From an uncultured Collinsella sp. (GTDB taxonomy: Bacteria; Actinomycetota; Coriobacteriia; Coriobacteriales; Coriobacteriaceae), in the NCBI GenBank assembly GCA_900766165.1, contig CAAFUK010000041.1, forward strand, positions 1 to 33,228: DNA of 33,228 bases. Direction: 5' to 3'. Each line of letters begins with the position of its first letter. The first letter of the stretch is position 1. The translations under genes and the position numbers were made by a program. This document shows positions 8,463 to 18,419 of this stretch, piece after piece. The notes under the pieces are model-generated. The model searched no databases and was not told the DNA's origin. It worked only from the letters and a program-made list of their open reading frames with translations.

Positions 8463-8756
8463 ATGAAGGCTTATGAACTGCTGTTCTTTGTTGACCCGTC
8501 GCTCGACCCCGAGACTCGTCTCGCTGTTATGAAGCGTATCGATACCACGATCGCTGAGGGCGCTGGCAAGGTCGACTCCGTTGACGAGTGGGGCAAGCGC
8601 AAGCTCGCCTACGAGATCAACGACCTCACCGATGGTGACTACACCCTCATCAACTTCCACGCAGATCCTACCCAGATCGCCGAGCTTGATCGCGTCCTGC
8701 GCATCACCGACGCCGTGGTCCGCCACATGATCGTCCGTCGCGACGACCAGGAGTAA
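8463..8756 (+). CDS. rpsF: 30S ribosomal protein S6
   Basis: A 97-residue S6 protein, normal length. S6 forms a dimer with S18 on the 30S platform. The sequence starts MKAYELLFFVDPSLD and has the family core VDEWGKRKLAYEINDLTDGDYTLINF followed by LDRVLRITDAVVRHMIVR. The start at 8463 is set by GAGGAGGTGA, five to ten bases upstream. It is the first gene of rpsF-ssb-rpsR-rplI, with S18, its binding partner, in the same operon. Confidence 0.97.
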   Translation: MKAYELLFFVDPSLDPETRLAVMKRIDTTIAEGAGKVDSVDEWGKRKLAYEINDLTDGDYTLINFHADPTQIAELDRVLRITDAVVRHMIVRRDDQE

Positions 8757-8804
8757 GACTGTCGTTTTGGACTGGGCTTGTGCCCCAAGAGGAAGTAGTG
8801 AGTT

Positions 8805-9257
8805 ATGAGCATCAATCGAGTGAACATCACCGGTAACCTCACGCGTGATCCCGAGCTGCGCGCCACCGCCGGCGGAACCCAGGTTCTGTCCTTTGGCGTC
8901 GCCGTGAACGATCGTCGCCGCAACCCGCAGACTGGCGAGTGGGAGGACTATCCCAACTTTGTCGACTGCACCATGTTCGGCACGCGCGCCGAGGCCGTGA
9001 GCCGTTTCCTGGCAAAGGGAAACAAGGTCGCGATCGAGGGCAAGCTGCGCTACAGCTCTTGGGAGCGCGACGGCCAGCGCCGGAGCAAGCTTGAAGTCAT
9101 CGTCGATGAGATCGAGTTTATGAGCTCCCGTGGTGGCCAGGGTGGCTACGATCAGGGCGGTTACGCCCCCGCAGCCCCCGCGCCCGCAGCACGTCCCGCC
9201 GCGCCGGTGGCTACGCCGCCTGCGGTCGACGTCTACGATGAGGACATCCCGTTCTAA
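8805..9257 (+). CDS. ssb: Single-stranded DNA-binding protein
   Basis: A 150-residue SSB. The N-terminal ~108 residues form the OB fold (MSINRVNITGNLTRDPELR, VLSFGVAVNDRR, NFVDCTMFGTRAEAVSRFLAKGNKVAIEGKL). A Gly/Gln then Pro/Ala-rich linker (about 109-143) follows, then the acidic tip DEDIPF that recruits replication and repair proteins. GAGGAAG lies nine bases upstream of the ATG. It sits between rpsF and rpsR, the usual order, and two genes before dnaB. Confidence 0.97.
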   Translation: MSINRVNITGNLTRDPELRATAGGTQVLSFGVAVNDRRRNPQTGEWEDYPNFVDCTMFGTRAEAVSRFLAKGNKVAIEGKLRYSSWERDGQRRSKLEVIVDEIEFMSSRGGQGGYDQGGYAPAAPAPAARPAAPVATPPAVDVYDEDIPF

Positions 9258-9329
9258 GGGTTGTTCACCTATTTTTGAGTGAGAGGCGGCTTCGGCTCGC
9301 CGAAGTTGCCAAATGAAAGGTATTTTGAC

Positions 9330-9596
9330 ATGGCTAATGATTATTCTGCACGTCAGCCGCGTCGTAAGTACTGCCAGTTCTGCAAGGAGAACACTGAGTT
9401 CATCGACTATAAGGACACTCAGCTTCTCCGTAAGTACATGACCGACCGTGGCAAGATCAAGCCCCGTCGCGTCACTGGCGCTTGCACGCAGCATCAGCAT
9501 GACATCGCCAACGCCATCAAGCGCGCCCGCGAGATGGCTCTCCTGCCGTACACCGTCCCCGTGGTTTCCTCTCGTGGCAACCGCGACCGCGGCTAA
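9330..9596 (+). CDS. rpsR: 30S ribosomal protein S18
   Basis: An 88-residue basic protein of the small-subunit platform and partner of S6. It shows RRKYCQFCKENTEFIDYKD near the start, where the CxxC pair matches zinc-binding S18 forms, and the core LLRKYMTDRGKIKPRRVTGACTQHQHDIANAIKRAREMALLPY. A possible third and fourth metal ligand are the Cys and His residues in GACTQHQH. The start at 9330 has GAAAGG upstream; a longer frame to 9279 is not supported by homology. Confidence 0.97.
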   Translation: MANDYSARQPRRKYCQFCKENTEFIDYKDTQLLRKYMTDRGKIKPRRVTGACTQHQHDIANAIKRAREMALLPYTVPVVSSRGNRDRG

Positions 9597-9611
9597 GAAG
9601 GGAGACGCATC

Positions 9612-10151
9612 ATGAAGGTTATTCTTCTCGATGAGATCAAGGGCAAGGGCGGCGAGGGTGACGTCGTAGAGGTCGCTCAGGGTTACGCTGAGAACTTCCT
9701 GTTCCCCAAGAAGCTCGCTGTTGCCGCCACCAAGGGCAACCTCAAGCAGCTTGACGAGCGTCGCAACAACATCGCCAAGCGCGAGGCCGTCCGTCTGGCT
9801 ACCGCCAACGAGACCAAGGCTGCCTTCGAGGGCAAGACGGTCACCGTTGACGTCAAGGTCGGCGACGAGGGCATCCTCTTTGGCTCCGTTACCGCCGCTA
9901 TGATCGCTGACGCCATCAAGGATCAGCTCGGTATGGACATCGACCGCAAGCGCGTCGAGCTCGGTAAGCCTATCAAGGTTGCCGGTGCCCACGCCGTTTC
10001 CATCTCGCTGTACCGCGAGATCAAGGCCGAGGTTGTCGTTCTCGTCGGCGTTACCGCCGAGGAGCTCGCTGCCGAGGCTGAGGTCGAGGAGGCCGCTGAG
10101 GTCGCCGAGGCCGAGACCGCCGAGGTCGAGACTGAGGCTGCTGCCGAGTAG
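9612..10151 (+). CDS. rplI: 50S ribosomal protein L9 with acidic tail
   Basis: A 179-residue L9, which helps keep reading frame and ribosome spacing. The N-domain signature GKGGEGDVVEVAQGYAENFLFPKKLA is present near residues 11-36, followed by the central helix and the C-domain (VGDEGILFGSVTAAMIADAI...). Usual L9 proteins have ~148-150 residues. Here about 30 residues of almost only Glu, Ala and Val are added (from residue ~150), a low-complexity acidic tail. GGGAGACG precedes the ATG. Last gene of the operon, followed by a strong terminator. Confidence 0.97.
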   Translation: MKVILLDEIKGKGGEGDVVEVAQGYAENFLFPKKLAVAATKGNLKQLDERRNNIAKREAVRLATANETKAAFEGKTVTVDVKVGDEGILFGSVTAAMIADAIKDQLGMDIDRKRVELGKPIKVAGAHAVSISLYREIKAEVVVLVGVTAEELAAEAEVEEAAEVAEAETAEVETEAAAE

Positions 10152-10183
10152 CATTTGCTGCGACGCAACAATCTTGTTCTAAG

Positions 10184-10222
10184 AAGGGCGCTCTGGGAGA
10201 CCAGGGCGCCCTTTTGCTTTTT
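10184..10222 (+). terminator. Terminator of the rpsF-ssb-rpsR-rplI operon
   Basis: A 13-bp stem (10184-10196 with 10201-10213, one T-G pair), loop GAGA, then TTTTGCTTTTT. Confidence 0.9.
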
Positions 10223-10375
10223 AGCGCTACGTGAGTGCCATAGGGGACGTTGCGGTGAGGTCTATTTGTGGGACCGTTCATCCGTTTCGTTCGGTGATGA
10301 TTGTCGGCACGCGGCTTGTTTTAAAGCCGTGGCTGATACTATGGATGCTCGCAAGCGATATGAATGAGGATGCTC

Positions 10376-11767
10376 ATGGCATATGACGATAGGGAGACTG
10401 GGCTGACGGTTGAGGACCGCGGCTCCAAGTTAGGTCTTCCCCAAAACCAAGATGCAGAGGCCAATGTTCTGGCCGCTATGCTGCTGTCGCCCGAGGTGGT
10501 CGAAGAGGCCCAGGTCGAGCTGCAGCCCGATGACTTCTACCGGCCCATCCATAAGACCATCTACACCGCGATGGTCGATATGTACAACAGCCGCATCCCC
10601 ATCGACTCCATCTCGCTGATCGATTACCTGCGCAGCATCAACAAACTCGATGCCGTGGGCGGCGAGGCGTACATTTTGGAGTTGATGGGCCAGACCCTGT
10701 CGCTCGTCAACTGGCAACACCATGCTGCCATCGTTCGCCGCGACTCGATGCTGCGCGAACTGATCGGCGCTACCAACGAGATCAACGCGCTGGCCTATAA
10801 CGCCCCCACCGACACCAAAGAGGTTGTCGAGCTGGCCGAGAGCAAGCTGCTCAAGGTCACGGCACGCGAGGTCAAGTCGAGCTACAAGACGCTGACCGAG
10901 TTTATGGTCGAGGCCTATAACGAGGCCGAGGAAGTGTGCCAGGCCGGTGGCCAGGCTGCGGGCGTGCCCACGGGCTTCCCGTCGCTCGACCGCATGCTCA
11001 TGGGCTTCCGCGAGGGTCAGCTCATCATTATCGGCGCCCGCCCTGCCGTGGGTAAGACGTCGTTCGCCCTGAATCTGGCGCTCAATGCTGCCGCTGCTGG
11101 TTATACCGTCGGCTTCTTCTCGCTGGAGATGTCGGGCAAGGAAATTGCCCAGCGTCTGATTTGCGCCTACGCCATGATCTCGATCAGTGACTTCCGCATG
11201 GGCCGCATTAGCCCCGAGCAGTGGGCCAATATCAACGAGGCTACGCAGACCTTGTCCAAGCTCGATATTCTGATTGACGATACGCCCGGCACCACAGTGA
11301 CCGAGATTCGCGCCAAGAGCCGCCGTATGCTCCATAACAAGGAGAAGGCAATCATCATCCTGGACTACCTGCAGCTGGTGAGTCCTCCGCCGGGACGCCG
11401 CTCCGAGAGCCGTACCGTCGAGGTTTCGGAGATGTCGCGTGGTCTGAAGATCATGGCCAAGGAGCTCAAGATCCCGCTCATCGCGCTGTCGCAGCTCTCG
11501 CGTCAGGTCGAATCCCGTACCGGCAAGCGCCCGCAGCTTTCCGACCTTCGTGAATCGGGCTCCATCGAGCAGGACGCCGATATCGTCATGTTCTTGGACC
11601 GCTCCGCCGACGAGGCCGAAGCCTCGCGCGACGATCGACCCGACGAGGGCGTTACGCGCATCGTCGTGGCCAAGAACCGTTCGGGCCCGATCGGCGACGT
11701 CGACCTGATGTTCCTGCCGGCATCCACCAAGTTCTATGAGCTTGATGGGGCACATGCCGAGGAGTAG
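10376..11767 (+). CDS. dnaB: Replicative DNA helicase DnaB
   Basis: A 463-residue hexameric 5'-3' helicase that drives the replication fork. The N-terminal collar domain starts near NQDAEANVLAAMLLSPEVVEEA. The RecA-like domain has Walker A GARPAVGKTS (220-229), the FFSLEMS motif, Walker B IIILDYLQL, and the late motif SDLRESGSIEQDADIV plus the arginine-finger region near KNRSGP. No intein is present. Of three close ATG codons (10364, 10370, 10376) the third fits best, with GAGGA five bases upstream. It follows the rplI terminator by ~150 bases, so it has its own promoter, which I could not pin down; purA follows. Confidence 0.97.
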   Translation: MAYDDRETGLTVEDRGSKLGLPQNQDAEANVLAAMLLSPEVVEEAQVELQPDDFYRPIHKTIYTAMVDMYNSRIPIDSISLIDYLRSINKLDAVGGEAYILELMGQTLSLVNWQHHAAIVRRDSMLRELIGATNEINALAYNAPTDTKEVVELAESKLLKVTAREVKSSYKTLTEFMVEAYNEAEEVCQAGGQAAGVPTGFPSLDRMLMGFREGQLIIIGARPAVGKTSFALNLALNAAAAGYTVGFFSLEMSGKEIAQRLICAYAMISISDFRMGRISPEQWANINEATQTLSKLDILIDDTPGTTVTEIRAKSRRMLHNKEKAIIILDYLQLVSPPPGRRSESRTVEVSEMSRGLKIMAKELKIPLIALSQLSRQVESRTGKRPQLSDLRESGSIEQDADIVMFLDRSADEAEASRDDRPDEGVTRIVVAKNRSGPIGDVDLMFLPASTKFYELDGAHAEE

Positions 11768-11794
11768 GACAGGCGCCCGTTGCACGGGTATACT
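11766..11794 (+). promoter_or_regulatory. Candidate purA promoter
   Basis: AGGACA (11766-11771), 17 bases, then a strong TATACT (11789-11794). It overlaps the dnaB stop codon and lies 67 bases upstream of the purA start. Confidence 0.5.
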
Positions 11795-11860
11795 GGGAAT
11801 GTTTTGTGCTTCTGCGTGCCGGCATGGCGCGTAGACAGTCCATGAATGTAAGGAGTAAAC

Positions 11861-13147
<1,287 letters not shown>

Positions 13148-13170
13148 TCGGGACTATTTGGTTATTGCGA

Positions 13171-13210
13171 TATACCCCTTTGCAGCCCAAGCGGGCGGCC
13201 GAGGGGTATA
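13171..13210 (+). terminator. Hairpin after purA
   Basis: Outer arms TATACCCCT/AGGGGTATA (13171-13179 with 13202-13210) enclose a further GC-rich stem around loop AAGC. The T-rich tail is short (ATTTGCTT), so termination may be partial and purD may get read-through from purA. Confidence 0.6.
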
Positions 13211-13265
13211 TTTGCTTGCAAAGGGCTCGCGCGGAGCGGGCCATTTATCCATAGAGGAGGCACCC

Positions 13266-14570
13266 TTGAAGGCGGACACTCAAACCATCGACATCCTGTT
13301 GTTGGGCAGCGGCGGCCGTGAGCATGCTTTGGCAGCTAAGCTCGCAGCATCACCGCGCGCCGGCAAGCTCTACATCGCGCCGGGTAACGGCGGCACCGCG
13401 AGCTGCGGCGAGAACGTGGTTCTCGACGATTGCGATCCTGCGGCCGTGGCGGCGTTTGCCCAGAGCCACGGATGCGGACTCGTGGTGATTGGCCCCGAGG
13501 CTCCGCTCGTGGCGGGCGTAGCCGATGCCGTGCGCGCGGCGGGCATTCCCTGCTTTGGCCCGGGTGCCGAGGGCGCTCAGATGGAGGGCTCCAAGCTTTT
13601 TTCCAAGCAGCTCATGGAGCGTGCCGGCATTCCGACGGCCGCCTACGGCTCGTTTACTGACGAGGCTTCGGCTCTTGCCTATGTGCGCGAGCAGGGTGCC
13701 CCGCTGGTTGTCAAGGCTGACGGCCTGGCCGCAGGCAAGGGCGTTATCGTGGCGACTGAGCTCGAGCAGGCCGAGGAAGCCGTGCGTGAGTGCTTTGGCG
13801 GAGCCTTTGGCGATGCCGGCAATACCGTTGTCATTGAGGAGATGCTGGTTGGCCCCGAGTGCTCGCTGCTGGCCTTTACCGACGGCAAGACCGTGCGTCC
13901 CATGGCCACCTCGCAGGATCACAAGCGCGCGCTCGAGGGCGACAAGGGCCCCAACACCGGTGGCATGGGCGTCTACAGCCCGGTGCCCATCGTGACCGAC
14001 AAGGAGCACGCCACCATGGTGGCGGTCATGGAGCAGACCGTGGCCGAGCTTGCTGCCGAGGGCATCGACTACCGCGGTTGCCTGTACGGTGGCTTTATGC
14101 TCACCCCCGCCGGCCCCAAGGTGCTGGAGTTCAATGCTCGCTTTGGCGATCCTGAGACGCAGGTCGTGCTGCCGCGCCTCAAGAACGACCTGGTCGAGGT
14201 TATGCTCGCCTGCGCCAACTGCGAGCTCGATCAGATTGAGCTCGATTGGCGTGACGAGTGGGCTGTGGCTGTTGTTCTGACGAGCGCGGGCTACCCCGGC
14301 AGCTACGAGAAGGGCAAAGTCATCACTGGCATCGCCGACGCCGAGGCCATGGAGAACGTGACCGTGTATCACGCCGGTACCGCCGTGGTAGATGGCCAGC
14401 TCGTGACCAACGGCGGCCGCGTGCTTGCCGTGACCGCGCTGGGCGATACGTTCGAGAACGCTCGCAACCTTGCCTACGAGGCCTGCGAGAAGATCGATTT
14501 TGAGGGCAAGACCCTGCGTCACGACATTGGCCTGCGCGCACTGCGCGGCCGCGACGCCTGGGATGCCTAA
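13266..14570 (+). CDS. purD: Phosphoribosylamine-glycine ligase
   Basis: A 434-residue GAR synthetase: ATP-dependent joining of glycine to phosphoribosylamine, step 2 of purine synthesis. GSGGREHALA (14-23) marks the N-domain. The ATP-grasp part has VVKADGLAAGKGVIVA, the family signature DHKRALEGDKGPNTGGMGVYSP, and metal ligands in EFNARFGDPETQ. The start codon is TTG at 13266, supported by GAGGAGG (13254-13260) five bases upstream and by alignment of the N-terminus; a longer frame to 13098 would overlap purA. Close to purA and followed 21 bases later by a Nudix gene. Confidence 0.97.
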   Translation: MKADTQTIDILLLGSGGREHALAAKLAASPRAGKLYIAPGNGGTASCGENVVLDDCDPAAVAAFAQSHGCGLVVIGPEAPLVAGVADAVRAAGIPCFGPGAEGAQMEGSKLFSKQLMERAGIPTAAYGSFTDEASALAYVREQGAPLVVKADGLAAGKGVIVATELEQAEEAVRECFGGAFGDAGNTVVIEEMLVGPECSLLAFTDGKTVRPMATSQDHKRALEGDKGPNTGGMGVYSPVPIVTDKEHATMVAVMEQTVAELAAEGIDYRGCLYGGFMLTPAGPKVLEFNARFGDPETQVVLPRLKNDLVEVMLACANCELDQIELDWRDEWAVAVVLTSAGYPGSYEKGKVITGIADAEAMENVTVYHAGTAVVDGQLVTNGGRVLAVTALGDTFENARNLAYEACEKIDFEGKTLRHDIGLRALRGRDAWDA

Positions 14571-14591
14571 AATCCGAGAGGAATGAGACGG

Positions 14592-15287
14592 ATGGACGAT
14601 AAGAACGAAGAGCTCGTGGATGCGCAGATTGTCGAAGAGGACAGCCGCATGTATGGACACGCCGAGGGCGAGCCTGGTGGCGAGGTGGCTGACGAGCCGG
14701 CACTGGTGCTGGGCGACGACGACCCGCACGATGCCGAGCTGCACGAGAAGATTCTTTCGGAGGAGTGCGCCTGGAAGGGCAAGATTCTCGACGTCCACCG
14801 TCTTGAGGTTGAGCTGCCCAACGGTCACCGCAGTGCCCGCGATATCGTTCGCCATCCGGGTGCGGCGGCCGTTGTGGCACTGACCGAGAGCGGCAAGATC
14901 GTGCTGGTACGTCAGTACCGCACCGCCATCGATCGCGTGACGGTTGAGATTCCCGCCGGCAAACTCGATCCGGGCGAGGATCCGCTCGATTGCGCCAAGC
15001 GGGAGCTGCACGAGGAGACGGGCTTTAGGGCTGGCCGTATTCGCTTTTTGACATCGATTGTCACGACCTGCGGTTTTTGCGACGAGATCATTCACATCTA
15101 CCTTGCTACCAAGCTCGAGTTTGATGCGCCCAACCCCGACGATGACGAGTTTGTCAACGTGGATCTGGTGCCGCTGCACGAGCTGATCGACGCCGTGCTC
15201 GACGGCAAGATCGAAGACGCCAAGACCGTCGTAGGCGCCTTGGCTTGCGATAGCATCGCTCACCGCTTGGGTGGAACTGATCTTTAA
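14592..15287 (+). CDS. Nudix hydrolase, ADP-ribose pyrophosphatase type
   Basis: A 231-residue protein. Residues 1-55 are an acidic, probably disordered extension rich in Glu and Asp. The fold resembles ADP-ribose pyrophosphatases: strand EIPAGKLDPGE, then a complete Nudix box at 123-145 (G-x5-E-x7-RELHEETGF), with Mg-binding glutamates in REL-H-EE. The likely reaction is hydrolysis of ADP-ribose to AMP and ribose 5-phosphate; the exact substrate is inferred. An ATG at 14583 sits directly on the GAGAGGA site, so 14592 is preferred. It follows purD closely and is probably co-transcribed. A small GC hairpin (14 bp span, 15292-15307) lies after the stop codon. Confidence 0.92.
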   Translation: MDDKNEELVDAQIVEEDSRMYGHAEGEPGGEVADEPALVLGDDDPHDAELHEKILSEECAWKGKILDVHRLEVELPNGHRSARDIVRHPGAAAVVALTESGKIVLVRQYRTAIDRVTVEIPAGKLDPGEDPLDCAKRELHEETGFRAGRIRFLTSIVTTCGFCDEIIHIYLATKLEFDAPNPDDDEFVNVDLVPLHELIDAVLDGKIEDAKTVVGALACDSIAHRLGGTDL

Positions 15288-15326
15288 CGAGCGGGGATGA
15301 CCCCGCAGGTTTGTGTAAGTCAGCGA

Positions 15327-15462
15327 AAGTGCTCCATTTGAGACAAGGTGGCCTAAAAGAGGAGGGAAGCGTATGGATGTACGCGACCGACGATTGAAGG
15401 CCAGATTGTCCAAATGGGGCACTTGCAGCGTCGAGATGAAACGCGGTTTGGTAAAACCGCGT
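15327..15462 (+). promoter_or_regulatory. Structured mRNA leader of the ABC exporter
   Basis: A long imperfect inverted repeat pairs about 15327-15353 with 15409-15434 (core: GTGCTCCATTTG with CAAATGGGGCAC). The GAGGAGGG site and ATG at 15373 lie in its loop. A second, perfect 9-bp hairpin (15441-15449 with 15454-15462, loop GGTA) ends exactly before AAGGTG, which serves the alternative ATG at 15472. The design suggests control of translation starts; it does not match a riboswitch class I know. Confidence 0.5.
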
Positions 15463-17244
15463 AAGGTGATTATGCTGAAGAGGTTTCTTTCGTACTACAA
15501 GCCCCAGATGGGGCTTTTTGTTGCTGATACTGTTTGCGCTCTGGTGCTTGCCGCCATTGACCTGGCGTTCCCCATTATCCTGCGCAATTTGACCGGTGGG
15601 CTATTTACTCAGGGTCAGGCTGCCATTATGCAGGCGCTCGGCATGATCGCGGTGGGCTTGGTGCTGATGTACGCCGTCCGCTGCGCTTGCCGCTACTTTG
15701 TGAGCTATTGGGGCCACGTTATGGGTGCGCGCATGGAGTCCAAGATGCGCGAGGACCTGTTCGATCAGTACGAGCGCTTTAGCTTTGCATACTTCGATCG
15801 CAACAGCTCGGGCGACATGATGAGCCGCGTGGTCAACGATCTGTTCGATATCTGCGAGGCGGCGCACCACGTGCCCGAGTGGATCATCATCTGCGGCATC
15901 GAGATTATTGGCTCGTTTGCGATCCTCTTTACCATCGCCCCGGTGCTGGCGCTCGCCATGGCCGTGGTGACGGCGGCGTTTGCGGTCATCATGTTTTGGC
16001 AGAACATGCGCATGCGCGAGGTTTTTAGCGACAACCGCAAAAAGATCAGCGGCATCAATGCGCAGCTGCAGGATTCGCTTGCGGGCATGCGCGTAGTCAA
16101 GAGCTTTGCCAACGAGGAGACCGAACGCTTCAAGTTCCGCGCCTCAAACAATCGCTATCTTTCGTCCAAGGAGAACATGTATCACGCCATGGGCGTCTAT
16201 ACCGCGACGTATGGCCTGCTCTCGGGTGTGCTCTATGTGATCGTGGTGCTGCTGGGCGGCTGGCTGGTCGCCCAGGGACAGCTGCAGGCGGTCGATATGG
16301 CGACCTTTGCACTCTATATTTCGCTGTTCTGCACGCCGCTCGAGACACTCGTCAATTCGGCCGAAACGTATCAGAAGGCTATCGCCGGCTTTAAGCGTAT
16401 GGACGAGGTGCTCTCGACCGCGCCGGATATCCAGGACAAGCCGGGCGCCACGGATCTGCAGGTGACTGCCGGCGCCGTGGAGTATCACGACGTGTGCTTT
16501 AACTACGAGGATGTTGAGCTGGGCGAGGGCGATGCCGACGAGCGTCCCGTTATCGACCATATGGACCTGTCCATCAAGCCCGGGCAGACCATCGCTTTGG
16601 TTGGCCCCTCGGGCGGCGGCAAGTCCACGACCTGTTCGCTGCTGCCGCGCTTTTATGACGTGGCTACCGGATCCATTAGCATCGACGGTCAGGACGTGCG
16701 CGATGTGACGCAGCAGAGCCTGCGCCGCGCCATCGGCCTGGTGCAGCAGGATGTCTATCTATTTGACGGTACGATTGGCGAGAACATCGCCTACGGCAAG
16801 CCGGGCGCTACGGCAGAAGAGATCGCCGAGGCCGCCCGTCGCGCCAACATCGATGCCTTTATCGAGTCGCTTCCGCAGGGCTACGACACCGTGGTGGGCG
16901 AGCGCGGCAGCCGTCTTTCGGGCGGACAGAAGCAGCGCGTTGCCATCGCGCGCGTGTTTCTCAAGAACCCCAAGATCCTGATTTTGGACGAGGCGACAAG
17001 TGCTTTGGATAATGAGAGCGAGGAGGCGGTGCAGGAGTCGCTCGAAGAGCTGGCACGCGGACGTACCACGATTATCATCGCCCACCGTCTTTCGACCATT
17101 AAGCATGCCGACGAGATTGCGACCGTTGAGCATGGTCGCGTTGTGGAACGTGGCACGCACGAGGAGCTTCTCGCTCGTGGCGGCACCTATGCCCGTTACT
17201 ATCGAATGCAGTTCGAAGGTGCGCGTGCGCGCGAGCTCGACTGA
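15373..17244 (+). CDS. ABC exporter half-transporter, fused membrane and ATPase domains
   Basis: A 623-residue type IV ABC exporter subunit expected to work as a homodimer. Residues ~35-350 hold six membrane helices. The ATPase domain has Walker A GPSGGGKST (411-419), Q-loop QQDVYLFDGTIGENI, signature LSGGQKQR (515-522), Walker B ILILDEATSALD and H-loop H571. All catalytic residues are present. The substrate (lipid, peptide or drug) cannot be told. The start at 15373 has GAGGAGGG six bases upstream; the alternative ATG at 15472 (AAGGTG upstream) would give 590 residues, the usual family length and a normal N-terminus, MLKRFLSYYKP. The two starts lie within a structured leader. The next gene follows by 19 bases. 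Confidence 0.9.
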   Translation: MDVRDRRLKARLSKWGTCSVEMKRGLVKPRKVIMLKRFLSYYKPQMGLFVADTVCALVLAAIDLAFPIILRNLTGGLFTQGQAAIMQALGMIAVGLVLMYAVRCACRYFVSYWGHVMGARMESKMREDLFDQYERFSFAYFDRNSSGDMMSRVVNDLFDICEAAHHVPEWIIICGIEIIGSFAILFTIAPVLALAMAVVTAAFAVIMFWQNMRMREVFSDNRKKISGINAQLQDSLAGMRVVKSFANEETERFKFRASNNRYLSSKENMYHAMGVYTATYGLLSGVLYVIVVLLGGWLVAQGQLQAVDMATFALYISLFCTPLETLVNSAETYQKAIAGFKRMDEVLSTAPDIQDKPGATDLQVTAGAVEYHDVCFNYEDVELGEGDADERPVIDHMDLSIKPGQTIALVGPSGGGKSTTCSLLPRFYDVATGSISIDGQDVRDVTQQSLRRAIGLVQQDVYLFDGTIGENIAYGKPGATAEEIAEAARRANIDAFIESLPQGYDTVVGERGSRLSGGQKQRVAIARVFLKNPKILILDEATSALDNESEEAVQESLEELARGRTTIIIAHRLSTIKHADEIATVEHGRVVERGTHEELLARGGTYARYYRMQFEGARARELD

Positions 17245-17263
17245 TTGATATGACAGGAAGTTT

Positions 17264-18223
17264 ATGGCTGACAAGAACCCTTTGACTCCGGAAGAAGTGA
17301 CGGAGTTATTCTCCGAAATCGATGCATCCGGCGTCTTGGATCCTACACTCGCCAAAAAGCGTACCGAGCGCATGCGCGAGAAAGAGGCAGCGGTCAAGCG
17401 CGGCGACAAGGCGACGCTGGCGCGGCTGCGCAGCGAGGATCGCGCGAGTCAGGCAAAACATATCGACCCGCTGTCCGAGGATGACCCTTCGGGCTCGCAG
17501 GTGAGCCATACCATTACAAAGACCGCTATGGCCGTGGTCATCGGTATTTTGGTGCTGATCGTGGGCATGCAGATTGGCTACGGCGTGATGCGTCGCCTGA
17601 ACACCGCCAACCTTTCCGAGAGCGTTTCGGTGGACACTGTTTCCACGGCGCTGAAGGGCGGGCTCGAATGGGGCAACGGCTTTACGCAGTTCCCGCTCGA
17701 CTTTACCGTCGATGAGGCCGATGAACGCACGGGCACGGTTGAGGTGACGGTGCTGGACACGTCTTCTGCCAACGAGCTCGAGCTGCTGTCCAACGGACAG
17801 ATTCAGGCGGCAGCGCTTGCGACCAACGCCCTGCTCAACGACAAGATTGACCGCGTGGTGTACAACGTGCACGCCTATATCGATGAGGACAGCAACATTC
17901 AGCACGATTCCTTCTTTGGCATGTTCCCCGCGAGGGGTCATCAGAGCGCCATTCTGACGTTCGTGTGGACCAAGAGCTCATCGACCGCCACGAACATCGA
18001 CTGGAAGATGCATATCGTGAGTATGGACGACACGATTTCCGAGCGCATTCAAAAGCAGGTGAACTCGGTGTCATCGCTGATTGAGGACCCGTCGGTGAGC
18101 CAGACCAAGATTGACGAGGAAAAGGCCGAACGTGACCTGGAGCATCGCCTGCACGGTCGTGAGATCTTCCGCGGAGGCAAGCCCGACCGCACACCGTCCG
18201 ATCTGCTGGAGCAGGATAAATAA
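17264..18223 (+). CDS. Single-pass membrane protein, unknown function
   Basis: A 319-residue protein I do not recognise. Residues 1-80 are charged and cytoplasmic (many Lys, Arg, Glu), 86-108 form one membrane helix, and 110-319 form an outside domain with alternating beta-type segments (for example TGTVEVTVLDTSSANELELL and ILTFVWTKSSST) and an acidic/basic tail. AGGAAG is upstream of the ATG. It follows the ABC exporter by 19 bases and is likely co-transcribed with it, so it may be a partner or accessory of the transporter; this is inference from position only. Confidence 0.75.
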   Translation: MADKNPLTPEEVTELFSEIDASGVLDPTLAKKRTERMREKEAAVKRGDKATLARLRSEDRASQAKHIDPLSEDDPSGSQVSHTITKTAMAVVIGILVLIVGMQIGYGVMRRLNTANLSESVSVDTVSTALKGGLEWGNGFTQFPLDFTVDEADERTGTVEVTVLDTSSANELELLSNGQIQAAALATNALLNDKIDRVVYNVHAYIDEDSNIQHDSFFGMFPARGHQSAILTFVWTKSSSTATNIDWKMHIVSMDDTISERIQKQVNSVSSLIEDPSVSQTKIDEEKAERDLEHRLHGREIFRGGKPDRTPSDLLEQDK

Positions 18224-18231
18224 GACGCCAT

Positions 18232-18270
18232 CATCCCGCGTGAGTTACAAGCCCACGCGGGATGTTTTTT
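18232..18270 (+). terminator. Terminator after the exporter operon
   Basis: An 11-bp stem CATCCCGCGTG/CACGCGGGATG (18232-18242 with 18254-18264), 11-base loop, then six T. Confidence 0.92.
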
Positions 18271-18358
18271 AATCCCCGTCCCAGAAAAATCATTATGCAT
18301 AGAAAGTCATAATTATCATTTCGTAAACATTTCGATGAAATTAACGCCATGGCGCATA

Positions 18359-18380
18359 CTTGCGGTTAAAATACCGCAAG
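18359..18380 (+). promoter_or_regulatory. Palindrome with a -10-like core upstream of carA
   Basis: CTTGCGGT (18359-18366), TAAAAT, ACCGCAAG (18373-18380): a perfect 8-bp inverted repeat whose centre resembles a -10 box. It may be an operator on the carA promoter or an mRNA hairpin. The ~90 bases upstream are AT-rich, as expected for a promoter region. Confidence 0.4.
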
Positions 18381-18401
18381 GCCTAACTACCAACCTTTAA
18401 G

Positions 18402-18419
18402 CCGGTCCGGAGAGACCGG
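18402..18419 (+). promoter_or_regulatory. PyrR-binding hairpin in the carA leader
   Basis: CCGGTC-CGGAGA-GACCGG: a 6-bp stem with a hexaloop that fits the CNGNGA loop of known PyrR-binding RNAs. It ends two bases before the AAGGAG site of carA. In Bacillus PyrR-loops control attenuation; in mycobacteria a loop next to the ribosome-binding site has been linked to translational repression. The placement here fits the second mode. Confidence 0.75.
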
